Shown piece by piece: positions 8,979 to 19,330 of a DNA stretch of 56,000 nucleotides. The notes beneath the pieces were generated by a model, which was not told where the DNA came from, searched no databases, and worked only from the letters and a program-made list of their open reading frames with translations. How positions within the stretch are numbered: position 1 is the first letter of the stretch; each line of letters opens with the position of its first letter. Both the position numbers and the translations under genes were made by a program. Source of the stretch: Acinetobacter nectaris CIP 110549 (GTDB lineage Bacteria > Pseudomonadota > Gammaproteobacteria > Pseudomonadales > Moraxellaceae); assembly GCF_000488215.1 (NCBI RefSeq), contig NZ_KI530738.1:1-56000 (forward strand), read 5' to 3'.

Positions 8979-10100
8979 TTAAATTGTCATATCTTCTGTA
9001 AGCGCCAATGGCTCAGGTAAGATTTTCGCTAACTTTTGGCATAAAGTTGTTAATTGTGTAGGGTCTTTAGGCATTAATGTAATATGACCTAATTTTCTTC
9101 CTGCACGTTCAGACTTATTATATAAGTGAAGATGTACACCTTCTAAAGACAAAACATCAGCAATATTAGGGTGTTTACCAATAATATTGATCATTACAGT
9201 TGGAGAAATAAACGCCGTTGACCCTAATGGTAATCCAGCAACTGCACGTATATGATTTTCAAACTGTGAACAAATAGCACCTTCAATAGACCAATGTCCT
9301 GAGTTATGTACCCTTGGTGCCATTTCATTTGCATATAGACCTTGAGGTGTGACAAATAGTTCTAAAGTTAGCACACCAACATAATCTAAATGATTAAGTA
9401 GTCTTGTAATATATTCTTGTGCAATCGGTTGCAAATCATCGCTATTTGGAGCAGGAACAATAGAATGAGAAAGAATACCTTGATGATGATGGTTTTCAGC
9501 CAATGGCCAAGTTTTTACATCGCCATCCTGCCCTCTTACCGCAATAATTGAAACTTCTCTAGAAAATTCGACAAAGCTCTCTGCAATAAGATGTTTAGCA
9601 TCTCCTAACTCATCCCATGCTTGTAATATTTGATCTTCTGAACGAAGAACAAATTGTCCTTTTCCATCATATCCACCCATTGCTGTTTTAAGTACAATCG
9701 GAAGACCCAACTTATCTACAGCACTGTGTATATCTTCTAAGTTATCCACAGCCAAGAAAGGTGCAACAGGAATATCTAATCGTTTAAATAGATTTTTTTC
9801 AGATAATCTATTTTGTGCAATTGCCAATGCTGTACGAGGAGGATGAATATTCTTTTCATCTGCCAGTAATGTATCTACTTCATTTAAAGGCGTATTTTCA
9901 AACTCTAAGCTAAATACGTCTGCACTTTGAATAAAGCTTTTTAAGCAATTATCTTTACTAGAAAAGATAGGACCTAATGCTGCCGATGGACAATCAGTAT
10001 TTGCTTCATAGAATACACACTGAATATTTAGTGGCAAAGCTGCCTGAGCCATCATACGACCAAGCTGACCACCCCCAAAAATACCAATGGTTTTATCCAT
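8979..10100 (-). CDS. purK: N5-carboxyaminoimidazole ribonucleotide synthase
   Basis: ATP-grasp enzyme of purine synthesis that carboxylates AIR with bicarbonate and ATP to N5-CAIR. The 373-residue protein starts with the nucleotide-binding GIFGGGQLGRMMAQAA and contains the ATP-grasp core (VLKTAMGGYDGKGQ near residue 150; ELFVTPQGLYANEMAPRVHNSGH near 260). It is the second gene of purE-purK: its start lies 14 bp after the purE stop, and purE uses its product. Confidence 0.97.
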   Translation of the reverse strand: MDKTIGIFGGGQLGRMMAQAALPLNIQCVFYEANTDCPSAALGPIFSSKDNCLKSFIQSADVFSLEFENTPLNEVDTLLADEKNIHPPRTALAIAQNRLSEKNLFKRLDIPVAPFLAVDNLEDIHSAVDKLGLPIVLKTAMGGYDGKGQFVLRSEDQILQAWDELGDAKHLIAESFVEFSREVSIIAVRGQDGDVKTWPLAENHHHQGILSHSIVPAPNSDDLQPIAQEYITRLLNHLDYVGVLTLELFVTPQGLYANEMAPRVHNSGHWSIEGAICSQFENHIRAVAGLPLGSTAFISPTVMINIIGKHPNIADVLSLEGVHLHLYNKSERAGRKLGHITLMPKDPTQLTTLCQKLAKILPEPLALTEDMTI

Positions 10101-10114
10101 ACTTTAGCCCCTAA

Positions 10115-10627
10115 TTAGATATTTCCAGGAATATTGTTACTTGCAACTTTATCAGTTTGTGCACTACGAAATTGTGCAACATTATTTGCAATTTGAGGCT
10201 GAGATAACCCGATAATTTGTGCTGCCATGATTGCTGCATTTGTTGCACCAGCAGGTCCAATAGCAAGTGTACCTACAGCAATACCCGCAGGCATTTGAAC
10301 AATTGAAAGTAACGAATCTACACCATTTAAAATAGAAGATTTAACAGGTACACCAAGTACAGGTAAATCTGTTTTTGCCGCACACATACCTGGTAAGTGT
10401 GCTGCGCCACCTGCACCTGCAATAATGACTTGAATACCACGTTCACGTGCAGTTTCAGCATATTCAAACAAACGATCTGGTGTACGATGAGCTGAAACAA
10501 CTTCAGCTTCGAAAGGTACGCCAAGTTGTTCAAGCATTTTTGCAGTATGCTCAAGCGTTGCCCAATCAGATTGGGATCCCATAATAATTCCAACTAATGG
10601 TGTAGCTTCAACTTTAGCCATGTTCAT
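10115..10627 (-). CDS. purE: N5-carboxyaminoimidazole ribonucleotide mutase
   Basis: Converts N5-CAIR to CAIR in purine synthesis. The 170-residue protein has the family signatures [10 protein letters not shown] (substrate-binding Ser/Asp), SAHRTPDRL with the catalytic His, and [10 protein letters not shown]. The start at 10627 has GGA 7 bp upstream; a second in-frame ATG at 10621 is possible. It is first in a two-gene operon with purK. Confidence 0.97.
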   Translation of the reverse strand: MNMAKVEATPLVGIIMGSQSDWATLEHTAKMLEQLGVPFEAEVVSAHRTPDRLFEYAETARERGIQVIIAGAGGAAHLPGMCAAKTDLPVLGVPVKSSILNGVDSLLSIVQMPAGIAVGTLAIGPAGATNAAIMAAQIIGLSQPQIANNVAQFRSAQTDKVASNNIPGNI

Positions 10628-10783
10628 TCAAAATTCCAAGCATAAGGGAGGGTTGGTAATTACTCATTACAAGCAATGATCAAGATACTTTAAGTATAAC
10701 TGTTTTTTCTAGAGTGCCCAACTGTTCTATCTCTTAGCAATAGAATGCATATACTTTTTGATCTTTTATTATGAATTATTATT

Positions 10784-11257
10784 TTAATAAAAGCTTTTTC
10801 CTCGGTTTTTATACCCCTTGGCAAGCTTATTTATACTTTCATTTGAAATTTCACTAAATATTATATTTACTAATTTATCTATATTTTTATCATTAAGTAA
10901 TAATGGACAAAATAATTGATGACCTATTTTATTAAAAAACTTAATGATATCTGATTCTTTATGTACATACTTCATCGACCATGTTTGATAATGTAGACTT
11001 TCGATAGATATATTCTGATATACCTTTATATCAATAAGTTTTCCACTTGCATGTAAATAGGATAATAGTTTATGAACAGTTTCTTTTTTTCCTTCTAAAC
11101 AGTGAAAAAAAGATTGATTTGCATAATAAAAAACACCACAAATTTGATATTTATGGCTATATCTCGATATTGTTTCATGTATAAACTTTAATTTTTCAAT
11201 TAAAGTTTCATTATCTTGGCTATCAATAAGGCCAAAATAGCAGTATCGCACTTTCAT
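10784..11257 (-). CDS. BLUF-domain protein, BlsA-like, with altered flavin-site residues
   Basis: 157 residues, with a BLUF fold over residues 1-100 and a helical C-terminal tail, as in the short BLUF proteins of Acinetobacter (BlsA). The conserved Tyr in CYFG (residue 7) and W93/M95 in TWSMKY are present. However, the position of the flavin-contacting Asn is Ser34 (RYSHKYQICG), and the essential Gln in FFQxxEG is His52 (FFHCLEG). Without that Gln the normal BLUF photocycle would not be expected. It lies about 130 bp downstream of a second, intact BLUF gene on the same strand, so the two may form a light-sensor pair or a diverged duplicate. Confidence 0.85.
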   Translation of the reverse strand: MKVRYCYFGLIDSQDNETLIEKLKFIHETISRYSHKYQICGVFYYANQSFFHCLEGKKETVHKLLSYLHASGKLIDIKVYQNISIESLHYQTWSMKYVHKESDIIKFFNKIGHQLFCPLLLNDKNIDKLVNIIFSEISNESINKLAKGYKNRGKSFY

Positions 11258-11389
11258 ATTTTCACCTGATTTAATTCGCCATTATCCTATTTTCTTCCTA
11301 AACCCATTATTGCCTAAATAAGACATTATAGGCTTTCTTTTACATCTTTTTTTAGATCATAAAAACACCATAAAATGCTATTCATTAAG

Positions 11390-11803
11390 TTACTCAGCAA
11401 GTACAAGCTCATCCAAAAAATCAGGAAGATTACTTTCATTTAGTCCTAGAGACATCAGAGTTTTTTCACCTCGATTCTTGAAAAAAAGCTCAACACGTGA
11501 GTTCTTTTGCACATATTTCATAGACCAGCCACTAAATCTACGCTCATAAATTAGATTTGTACCAAAGTAGTGTACATAGTGATGGCGAGGATCAACAGCA
11601 ATATGATCAAATAAATCTTCAATTACTCTTTCCAAACCTTCAATATATTGAAAAAATCTGCCTTCCGAATAGTATAAAACACCTGTAATATTATGTTTTT
11701 TATTAAATTTTTTTGCAACTTCTAATATATCATGAATCTCATCTAATAAATTTTCATGACTTCCTCTGCGTACACTGCAATAACATAAAGCATGTAATTT
11801 CAC
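11390..11803 (-). CDS. BLUF-domain blue-light sensor, BlsA-like
   Basis: 137-residue short BLUF photoreceptor that binds FAD. All photocycle residues are present: Tyr8 in LCYCS, Asn34 in KKFNKKHNITG, Gln52 in FFQYIEG and the WSM motif near residue 95. There is no output domain, as in BlsA, which acts by binding other proteins. The GTG start at 11803 is chosen because AGGGGG lies about 8 bp upstream and the BLUF domain then begins at the N-terminus; an upstream ATG at 11854 would add 17 unrelated residues. Its neighbour at 10784 is a degenerate paralogue. Confidence 0.88.
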   Translation of the reverse strand: MKLHALCYCSVRRGSHENLLDEIHDILEVAKKFNKKHNITGVLYYSEGRFFQYIEGLERVIEDLFDHIAVDPRHHYVHYFGTNLIYERRFSGWSMKYVQKNSRVELFFKNRGEKTLMSLGLNESNLPDFLDELVLAE

Positions 11804-12016
11804 ACGACTTACCCCCTTTACAAAATACCACTTCTTAGTATGAAACATATTCATAAAACATGAAAGATAAAATTAAAAAAGAATAAAAAACAATCAAATC
11901 TTGTAAGCATTTACTTACATATTTTTATTTTTTTAACAAATATAATAGGATAAGATCAGAAAAATATATTTGAAGCGATTAATATTTTAGTTAGGCTACT
12001 TCAGATTAGGCAAACG

Positions 12017-12271
12017 ATGAATAATTTATATATAACACTAGTTTCAGATGATATGCATGTTCTGCATTTACAAAAAATTGAAGACATTACCAAGAGAAAT
12101 CATCAAGTCTCTACACATACGCTATGGATGGATATTAATGATGCTACACTCATTGATTTTTCAATCTACTCTGCACTAGCGAATGTAAAACAAGGTGATC
12201 TACTCACATTAAAGGATAAAGAATATCGTGTAAGTCAAATTTCTAGTATTAGTCCTTTAGAAGCTAGTTAG
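12017..12271 (+). CDS. Small protein of unknown function, related to an element-borne protein
   Basis: 84-residue acidic protein without a signal peptide or membrane segment; I do not recognise a named family. It aligns over most of its length with the protein at 25696-25941 in the integrated element: shared positions include ITL near the N-terminus, LWxD, a following IID/LIDF, YSxLxNxKxG and EYxVxxI. The same spacing across about 75 residues points to a common small fold. AGG lies 8 bp before the ATG. It stands alone downstream of the divergent BLUF genes. Confidence 0.7.
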   Translation: MNNLYITLVSDDMHVLHLQKIEDITKRNHQVSTHTLWMDINDATLIDFSIYSALANVKQGDLLTLKDKEYRVSQISSISPLEAS

Positions 12272-12562
12272 TCTTAACCGTATGTTAGTTATCAGAAACA
12301 TTAAAGAAGGATCAGTCATTCACACCTCATAATGTTATTTATAAGCAATTTTTTATTCTTTAAATAGACATAATTTATATTTAAAGATGAACCATCATAT
12401 AATATTCTCTTATTTTTTATTCGATAAATAACACTTTAAAATTAAAAATAATTACTAAAATATTTAACAATACTCTTTGATAAGAATATATGAAGCATAA
12501 GAACTACTTAAATAGTATTTTTGAAATTCCTTTATAAGAAACAAAAAGTAAATACTTCTATA
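12272..12562. other. AT-rich intergenic region, nothing recognised
   Basis: About 290 bp between the small protein and the frmR operator. No ORF, repeat or structured RNA stands out; the composition is nearly all A/T after 12340. Confidence 0.5.
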
Positions 12563-12580
12563 ACTATACTAGGGTATAGT
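12563..12580. promoter_or_regulatory. Probable FrmR operator
   Basis: A perfect inverted repeat ACTATAC-TAGG-GTATAGT 27 bp before the frmR start. CsoR/FrmR-type repressors bind AT-rich palindromes with a short G/C centre such as this, so frmR-adhC is probably autoregulated and derepressed by formaldehyde. Confidence 0.7.
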
Positions 12581-12606
12581 ATAAAAAAATCTGATACTTT
12601 TAGACC

Positions 12607-14015
<1,409 letters not shown>

Positions 14016-14026
14016 TAAATCGTCTT

Positions 14027-14059
14027 GCAACTGCTACACGACACCGTTGTAGTGGTTGC
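14027..14059 (+). terminator. Hairpin after adhC
   Basis: Imperfect 12-bp stem (GCAACTGCTACA / TGTAGTGGTTGC) about 12 bp after the adhC stop; the following T-richness is modest. Confidence 0.5.
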
Positions 14060-14193
14060 TATTTCAGCTTTTCTTCACCAATTATAACTATCTTTTCTAT
14101 AATAGCCTTGCTATGGTTTCTTCAATTAAGATCAGCACCTTACTCATGTTCACATCAGAAAAGAACAGAGTAAAATTTGGAGAAAATTAAATC

Positions 14194-15561
14194 ATGCACC
14201 TGCATATTTTAGGTATTTGTGGCACATTCATGGGTTCTTTGGCACTGCTTGCACGAGATCTAGGGCATAAAGTGACAGGGTCAGATCAAAATGTTTATCC
14301 TCCGATGTCCACACAGCTTGAGAATGCAGGTATTGAACTCATGCAAGGTTATCATCGTGAGCATTTAGACCCAAGACCTGATTTAGTGATTGTCGGTAAT
14401 GCCATGGTTCGGGGTATTGATGCTGTTGAATATATGCTAAATGAAGGTATTCCATATACATCAGGCCCTCAGTTTTTAGCAGAACATGTATTACAAGGTA
14501 AACATGTATTGGCTGTTGCAGGAACGCATGGAAAAACAACGACAACAACCATGCTTGCATGGGTGCTTGAACAAGCAGGTTTAAATCCTGGATTTCTTAT
14601 TGGTGGTGTCCCTCTCGGTTTTAGCCACAGCGCACGTTTAGGAGGTGGGCAATACTTTGTTGTTGAAGCAGATGAATATGATTCTGCTTTTTTCGATAAA
14701 CGCTCTAAATTTGTTCACTACCACCCTAAAACAGCAATTTTAAATAACTTAGAATTTGACCATGCAGATATCTTTGATGATCTTGCTGCCATTCAAAAAC
14801 AATTCCACCACCTTGTACGCACTATTCCAAGTGAAGGAAAAATTATTGCACCGATTACCGAATCAAATATTGATGACGTACTTAAAAAAGGTTGTTGGAC
14901 ACCTGTGACAAGAACGGCGCTCTCACCAAATAATGATGCTGAAATATATGCAGAGCTCATTGAAGCAGATGGCTCCCATTTCTATGTATATCAGAACCAA
15001 GAAAAAGTTGGTGAAGTACATTGGACGATGACTGGGCAACACAGTGTTGCAAATGCCTTGGCATCAATTGCTGCTGCAAAACATGTAGGTATTCGTATTG
15101 AACAAGCATGTGAAGCATTATCTAACTTTGGTGGTGTAAAGCGTCGTATGGAGCTCTTAGATACCATTAATGGCATTGAAGTTTATGATGACTTTGCACA
15201 TCATCCAACAGCAATTGCAACCACACTTGATGGTGCACGTAAAAGACTAGGTAAACGCCGCTTATGGGCAGTGATCGAACCGCGTTCAAATACAATGCGT
15301 ATGGGGGCTCATAAACAAAACCTTGCTCATGCAACAGAACTCGCAGATGATGTCATTTGGTATCAGCCTGAAGGACTCAACTGGGATTTACAGCCAATTG
15401 TAGATGCATCTAAAAATAAATCATATGTGAGTCATTCACTCGATGAAATTATTCAACATGTAGTACAAGATGCTCATGAAGGAGACGCCGTTATTATTAT
15501 GTCAAATGGTGGTTTTGGTGGCTTACATCAGAAGCTGATTACAGCCTTAAAAAATCAATAA
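14194..15561 (+). CDS. mpl: UDP-N-acetylmuramate:L-alanyl-gamma-D-glutamyl-meso-diaminopimelate ligase
   Basis: Murein recycling enzyme that joins recovered tripeptide to UDP-MurNAc, feeding wall synthesis. The 455-residue Mur-ligase has the N-terminal Rossmann domain (MHLHILGICGTFMGSLALLARDLGH), the ATP loop AGTHGKTTTTTMLAW near residue 110, the central domain (VEADEYDSAFFDKRSK; NNLEFDHADIF), and the C-terminal domain (YDDFAHHPTAI; VIEPRSNTMRMG). Length and motifs are normal. AnmK at 46608, elsewhere in the window, belongs to the same recycling logic. Confidence 0.96.
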   Translation: MHLHILGICGTFMGSLALLARDLGHKVTGSDQNVYPPMSTQLENAGIELMQGYHREHLDPRPDLVIVGNAMVRGIDAVEYMLNEGIPYTSGPQFLAEHVLQGKHVLAVAGTHGKTTTTTMLAWVLEQAGLNPGFLIGGVPLGFSHSARLGGGQYFVVEADEYDSAFFDKRSKFVHYHPKTAILNNLEFDHADIFDDLAAIQKQFHHLVRTIPSEGKIIAPITESNIDDVLKKGCWTPVTRTALSPNNDAEIYAELIEADGSHFYVYQNQEKVGEVHWTMTGQHSVANALASIAAAKHVGIRIEQACEALSNFGGVKRRMELLDTINGIEVYDDFAHHPTAIATTLDGARKRLGKRRLWAVIEPRSNTMRMGAHKQNLAHATELADDVIWYQPEGLNWDLQPIVDASKNKSYVSHSLDEIIQHVVQDAHEGDAVIIMSNGGFGGLHQKLITALKNQ

Positions 15562-15630
15562 TATTTGCTTTTCATTCGACAATATGACAAAATATTTCTA
15601 TTGAATGTATACGATTCAAATAGAATTGAA

Positions 15631-15749
15631 CAAGGGGAGTAGCCTCTTCCAAGCTTAGTCAATGACTAAGTGTCAGGTATCGTCATTACGCTTTGTCAAA
15701 ACAAAGTCGGTATCTGAGCACTGTAAATATACAGTGTAGGCAAGACCTT
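15631..15749 (+). ncRNA. yybP-ykoY manganese riboswitch aptamer
   Basis: The leader of terC contains the hallmarks of this class: GGGGAGTAGC at about 15634, an internal hairpin CTTAGT/ACTAAG at 15655-15670, the conserved GTCATTACG at about 15682, a hairpin CTTTGTCAAAACAAAG, and GGCAAGACCT near 15739. The family senses Mn2+ and commonly controls TerC/Alx, MntP and P-type ATPase genes, which agrees with the gene downstream. Boundaries are approximate. Confidence 0.88.
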
Positions 15750-15808
15750 GATCATGTTGTCTCAGAAGATAAAAAATCATCTGGCAACTGGTCAAGGTTT
15801 TTTTGTGG
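15745..15808 (+). terminator. Riboswitch expression-platform terminator
   Basis: A long stem pairs CCTTGATCATGTTGTC with GGCAACTGGTCAAGG and is followed by eight T residues, before the terC start. It overlaps the 3' strand of the aptamer, so metal binding can decide between termination and read-through. Confidence 0.75.
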
Positions 15809-15833
15809 CCAAATGCAAGATGAAGGAGTAAAA

Positions 15834-16805
15834 ATGGACTCTATCGGAAACGTTTGGCTATACGGGGTATTCTTTTGCCTTGTCGCTGTCATGTTACTTG
15901 TCGACTTTTTAAGTTTTAAACAAAAAGATACTACCAATGAATCACAAGGTGTTTCATTAAAAGAAGCAGGAATTTGGAGTGCTGCATGGGTTACTGTGGC
16001 ATTGCTTTTTGCAGGTGGACTTTGGGCTTATCTACAAAATACCGTTGGTACAGAAGTTGCGAACCAAAAAACATTAGAATACATCACAGGTTATCTCCTT
16101 GAGAAATCTCTCGCGATTGATAATGTTTTTGTTTGGCTCATGATTTTTTCTGCTTTTGCTATTCCACCTATTTTACAACGCCGTGTACTGCTCTATGGTG
16201 TACTTGGAGCAATCGTTTTAAGAACCATCTTTATTTTTATTGGTGCATGGCTCATTCAAGAATTCTCATGGATTCTTTATATCTTCGGTGCGTTCCTCGT
16301 CTATACAGGTTATAAGTTCTTAAAAGGACAAGATGAAGACCCTGATATTGAGGACATGAAACTTCTCAAATGGTTAAGAAAAAAATTACCCATTACTCCG
16401 ACATTACGTGAAGACAAATTTACGATTCGTGAAAAAGGTAAATTATTTGTTACACCGTTACTGATTGTACTTATTCTTGTAGAAGTATCTGACGTTATTT
16501 TTGCAGTTGACTCAATCCCTGCAATTTTTGCAGTGACAAGTGATCCATTTATTGTGCTCAGTGCAAACCTCATGGCAATTTTAGGATTACGTGCAATGTT
16601 TTTCCTCTTGGCAGGTGCTGCACAAAAGATGCATTATCTACCTTATGGTCTTGGCGTCATTCTGATATTCATTGGCTTTAAAATGCTGATGTTAATGTTT
16701 AACTTCCATATTCCAATTTGGTTATCTTTAGGTGTAATTGCTGTTGTCTTAATCATTACAACGATTCTTTCATTACGTTATGACAAAAAGCAAAAAACAC
16801 CATAG
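15834..16805 (+). CDS. TerC-family membrane protein (Alx-like), Mn-riboswitch controlled
   Basis: 323-residue integral membrane protein of the TerC/Alx family, with about nine hydrophobic segments and the conserved acidic motifs EKSLAIDNVFVW (near residue 80) and EVSDVIFAVDSIPAIFAV (near residue 215). Members are linked to manganese export and loading of metal to secreted enzymes. The ATG at 15834 has an ideal AAGGAG; the same frame is open upstream to 15693, but that part is riboswitch RNA, not protein. The Mn riboswitch directly upstream supports a role in Mn homeostasis. Confidence 0.92.
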   Translation: MDSIGNVWLYGVFFCLVAVMLLVDFLSFKQKDTTNESQGVSLKEAGIWSAAWVTVALLFAGGLWAYLQNTVGTEVANQKTLEYITGYLLEKSLAIDNVFVWLMIFSAFAIPPILQRRVLLYGVLGAIVLRTIFIFIGAWLIQEFSWILYIFGAFLVYTGYKFLKGQDEDPDIEDMKLLKWLRKKLPITPTLREDKFTIREKGKLFVTPLLIVLILVEVSDVIFAVDSIPAIFAVTSDPFIVLSANLMAILGLRAMFFLLAGAAQKMHYLPYGLGVILIFIGFKMLMLMFNFHIPIWLSLGVIAVVLIITTILSLRYDKKQKTP

Positions 16806-16814
16806 CAATCTTAT

Positions 16815-16843
16815 AAAAAGCATGCCTCTCGCATGCTTTTTTT
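16815..16843 (+). terminator. Rho-independent terminator of terC
   Basis: The stem AAAGCATGC / GCATGCTTT is followed by T residues after the terC stop. Confidence 0.9.
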
Positions 16844-16916
16844 ATCTTTTTTTCCCATCTATCTATTATAAAAATACGTTACAATCTATTGAAAAAACAA
16901 TATAGATGAGCGGCAA

Positions 16917-18239
16917 ATGTCTTTTACAACTTCTCCACAACCTTCTGCGATTCGCGGTAACTTTTTAGATATTACCCATACAGTCAGCCAAGCAAGTGAT
17001 ATTAAAAATCATATTCGTTATATCGAAGATGGATTACTCATCATATCAGAAGGAAAAATTACATGGTTCGGTTCATGGGAAGATGGACAAGCGCACTTAT
17101 CTAAAAATATTCAAGTTCAACATTATCCAGATCAGCTGATTGTTCCCGGATTTATTGATACACATATTCACTATCCACAAACTGAAATGGTAGGTGCATA
17201 CGGCGAACAACTTTTAAGTTGGCTCAATACCTATACATTTCCAACAGAACTAAAATTTAAAGATAAAGCATATGCAGACAAGATTGCTGCTTTCTTTGTT
17301 CAAGAACTCCTAAAGAATGGAACAACTACAGCATTAGTGTTTGGCACAGTACATCCTCAATCTATAGATGCACTTTTTGAAGCAGCAGAAAAAGTAGATA
17401 TGCGCCTCATTGCAGGAAAAGTGATGATGGATCGTCATGCACCTGAAGACCTTTGCGATACTGCTGAACAAGCTTATCAAGATAGTAAAACACTCATTGA
17501 AAAATGGCATGGTAAGGGCAGAGCACTTTATGCAATTACACCAAGATTTGCACCGACATCTACCCCCGAACAACTTACAAAGGCAGGACAGTTAAAACAA
17601 GAATTTCCTGATGTATACGTGCATACACACCTAAGTGAAAATAAAGATGAAATTGCATGGGTTAAATTACTTTTTCCTGAAAGAAAAAACTACCTAGATG
17701 TCTATGATCATTACGGGCTTACAGGTAGCCGCTCTGTATTCGCACATTGCGTGCACCTTGAAGAAGATGAATGGCAGTGTATGCATAAAACAGATTCCGC
17801 AATTGCATTCTGTCCAACGTCTAACTTATTTTTAGGCAGTGGCTTATTTTCTTTAAAACAAGCTTGGAATAAACAAGTTAAGGTAGGACTTGGCACAGAC
17901 ATTGGTGCGGGAACTTCATTTTCACAATTACAAACACTCAATGAAGCGTATAAAGTACAACAGCTTCAAGGTGACAAACTTTCTGCATTTGAGTCGCTAT
18001 ATCACGCGACTCTCGGTGGGGCAAAATCACTACATTTAGATGATAAATTAGGCAACTTCAATATTGGTAAAGAAGCAGACTGTGTTGTCATTAACCTCAA
18101 TGCAACTGCTTTACAAGCACTTAGACAGTCTCAAGCAAAAGATATTGAAGACCGTTTATTTGCACTCTTTACTATGGGTGATGACCGTAATATTCATACT
18201 ACTTATGTTTATGGTCAAGTGGCGTATCAGCAGAAATAA
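16917..18239 (+). CDS. guaD: Guanine deaminase
   Basis: Amidohydrolase that converts guanine to xanthine and ammonia. The 440-residue protein has the metal motif DTHIHYPQTEM (near residue 80), the guanine deaminase signature region LSWLNTYTFPTE, the metal-binding VHTHLSE and FAHCVHL histidines, and the GLGTDIGAGTS aspartate. It is followed by a terminator and then hpt, another purine salvage gene, on the same strand. ATG is preceded by GAGCGGCA, a weak ribosome site. Confidence 0.95.
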   Translation: MSFTTSPQPSAIRGNFLDITHTVSQASDIKNHIRYIEDGLLIISEGKITWFGSWEDGQAHLSKNIQVQHYPDQLIVPGFIDTHIHYPQTEMVGAYGEQLLSWLNTYTFPTELKFKDKAYADKIAAFFVQELLKNGTTTALVFGTVHPQSIDALFEAAEKVDMRLIAGKVMMDRHAPEDLCDTAEQAYQDSKTLIEKWHGKGRALYAITPRFAPTSTPEQLTKAGQLKQEFPDVYVHTHLSENKDEIAWVKLLFPERKNYLDVYDHYGLTGSRSVFAHCVHLEEDEWQCMHKTDSAIAFCPTSNLFLGSGLFSLKQAWNKQVKVGLGTDIGAGTSFSQLQTLNEAYKVQQLQGDKLSAFESLYHATLGGAKSLHLDDKLGNFNIGKEADCVVINLNATALQALRQSQAKDIEDRLFALFTMGDDRNIHTTYVYGQVAYQQK

Positions 18240-18314
18240 AGTTAAATAAACATACTTATAAAAATCTGAAGATGCATCTTGTGACCTTTTGCATTAAACT
18301 AACGGCAGTTTTTG

Positions 18315-18340
18315 AGGTGTTGCAACGCAACACCTTTTTT
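18315..18340 (+). terminator. Rho-independent terminator of guaD
   Basis: The stem AGGTGTTGC / GCAACACCT and a run of T residues, between guaD and hpt. Confidence 0.9.
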
Positions 18341-18363
18341 ATTCAGACAAGTAGGACCTTCCG

Positions 18364-18891
18364 ATGACTGTTCCAATGCGTGTGATGATTTCCACAGATG
18401 AAATTCAAGCCAAAGTTAAACAGCTAGGTGAACAAATTAACCAGTTTTATGCCAATAGTGACAAAGACCTTGTGCTTATTGGTTTATTGCGTGGTTCTGT
18501 TATTTTTATGGCTGACTTATGCCGTACCATTGAAAAACCACATGAACTCGACTTCATGACTGTTTCTAGCTATGGTGGGGGTACAGTTTCAAGCCGTGAT
18601 GTTAAAATCTTAAAAGACTTAGATGGCAATATTCAGGGTAAAGATGTCTTAGTCGTTGAAGATATTATCGACTCAGGCAATACGCTGAGCAAAGTCGTTG
18701 AAATGCTACAGACACGTAATCCGAACTCTATTGAGCTATGTACGCTAGTGAGCAAACCTTCACGCCGTGAAATTGAACTTGATGTTAAGTTTTTAGGTTT
18801 TGAAGTAGAAGACCGCTTTATTGTTGGTTATGGTCTAGACTATGATCAGAAATATCGCCATATTCCTTTTATTGGGGAAATCGGTTTATAA
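18364..18891 (+). CDS. hpt: Hypoxanthine phosphoribosyltransferase
   Basis: Purine salvage: transfers phosphoribose from PRPP to hypoxanthine/guanine. The 175-residue type I phosphoribosyltransferase has the PRPP loop VLVVEDIIDSGNTL (near residue 100), the PPi loop LLRGSVIFMADL (near 45) and the C-terminal VGYGLDYDQKYRHIPFIG. It lies downstream of guaD with its own leader after a terminator. Confidence 0.96.
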   Translation: MTVPMRVMISTDEIQAKVKQLGEQINQFYANSDKDLVLIGLLRGSVIFMADLCRTIEKPHELDFMTVSSYGGGTVSSRDVKILKDLDGNIQGKDVLVVEDIIDSGNTLSKVVEMLQTRNPNSIELCTLVSKPSRREIELDVKFLGFEVEDRFIVGYGLDYDQKYRHIPFIGEIGL

Positions 18892-18916
18892 AAAAAGTGG
18901 CATATGCCACTTTTTT
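18891..18916 (+). terminator. Rho-independent terminator of hpt
   Basis: The stem AAAAAAGTGGCA / TGCCACTTTTTT overlaps the hpt stop codon and can work in both directions. Confidence 0.9.
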
Positions 18917-19030
18917 ATGCACAAAACAACAACATTCTTATCTGTTTCTTTGTTTATTATAATTTTAAGAAATCGTAAACACTCAAATGTAATACTAGAA
19001 TAAACAAAGACTTTTCGGGAGCATCTTATT

Positions 19031-19282
19031 ATGTGGAGCCTCATCGTCACCATTTTTATTGGATTCTTTGCAGGACTCATCGCACGAGCTTTACACCCCG
19101 GTGATGACAAAGCAGGATTTTTAGTCACAACACTATTAGGAATTGCAGGCTCGCTTGTTGCCACATATGGCGGTCGCATGTTACACCTATATGGGCAAAA
19201 CTCATCAGCAGGCTTTATTGCATCTGTTGTTGGTGCAATTGTTGTTTTAATTGCTTATAACTTTTTTACTAAAAACGATTAA
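19031..19282 (+). CDS. GlsB/YeaQ/YmgE-family membrane protein
   Basis: 83-residue protein with three membrane segments and the family pattern FFAGLIARALHPGDDKAGFLVTTLLGIAGS followed by a Gly-rich GSLVATYGG. Family members are stress-linked inner-membrane proteins (often called transglycosylase-associated) without a proven enzymatic role. It is a single gene between terminators; GGGAGC lies upstream of the ATG. Confidence 0.88.
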   Translation: MWSLIVTIFIGFFAGLIARALHPGDDKAGFLVTTLLGIAGSLVATYGGRMLHLYGQNSSAGFIASVVGAIVVLIAYNFFTKND

Positions 19283-19295
19283 GTCATTCTTTAGT

Positions 19296-19327
19296 AAAAA
19301 AAGCAGTACATCATGTACTGCTTTTTT
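19296..19327. terminator. Bidirectional terminator
   Basis: The stem AAAAAAGCAGTACA / TGTACTGCTTTTTT sits between the convergent YeaQ-like and DsbC-like genes, with A and T tracts on both sides. Confidence 0.88.
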
Positions 19328-19330
19328 AAT

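Noticed and set aside
15693..15833. 47-residue N-terminal extension of the TerC protein
   Set aside because: This stretch is the manganese riboswitch and terminator; an ideal ribosome site marks the ATG at 15834.
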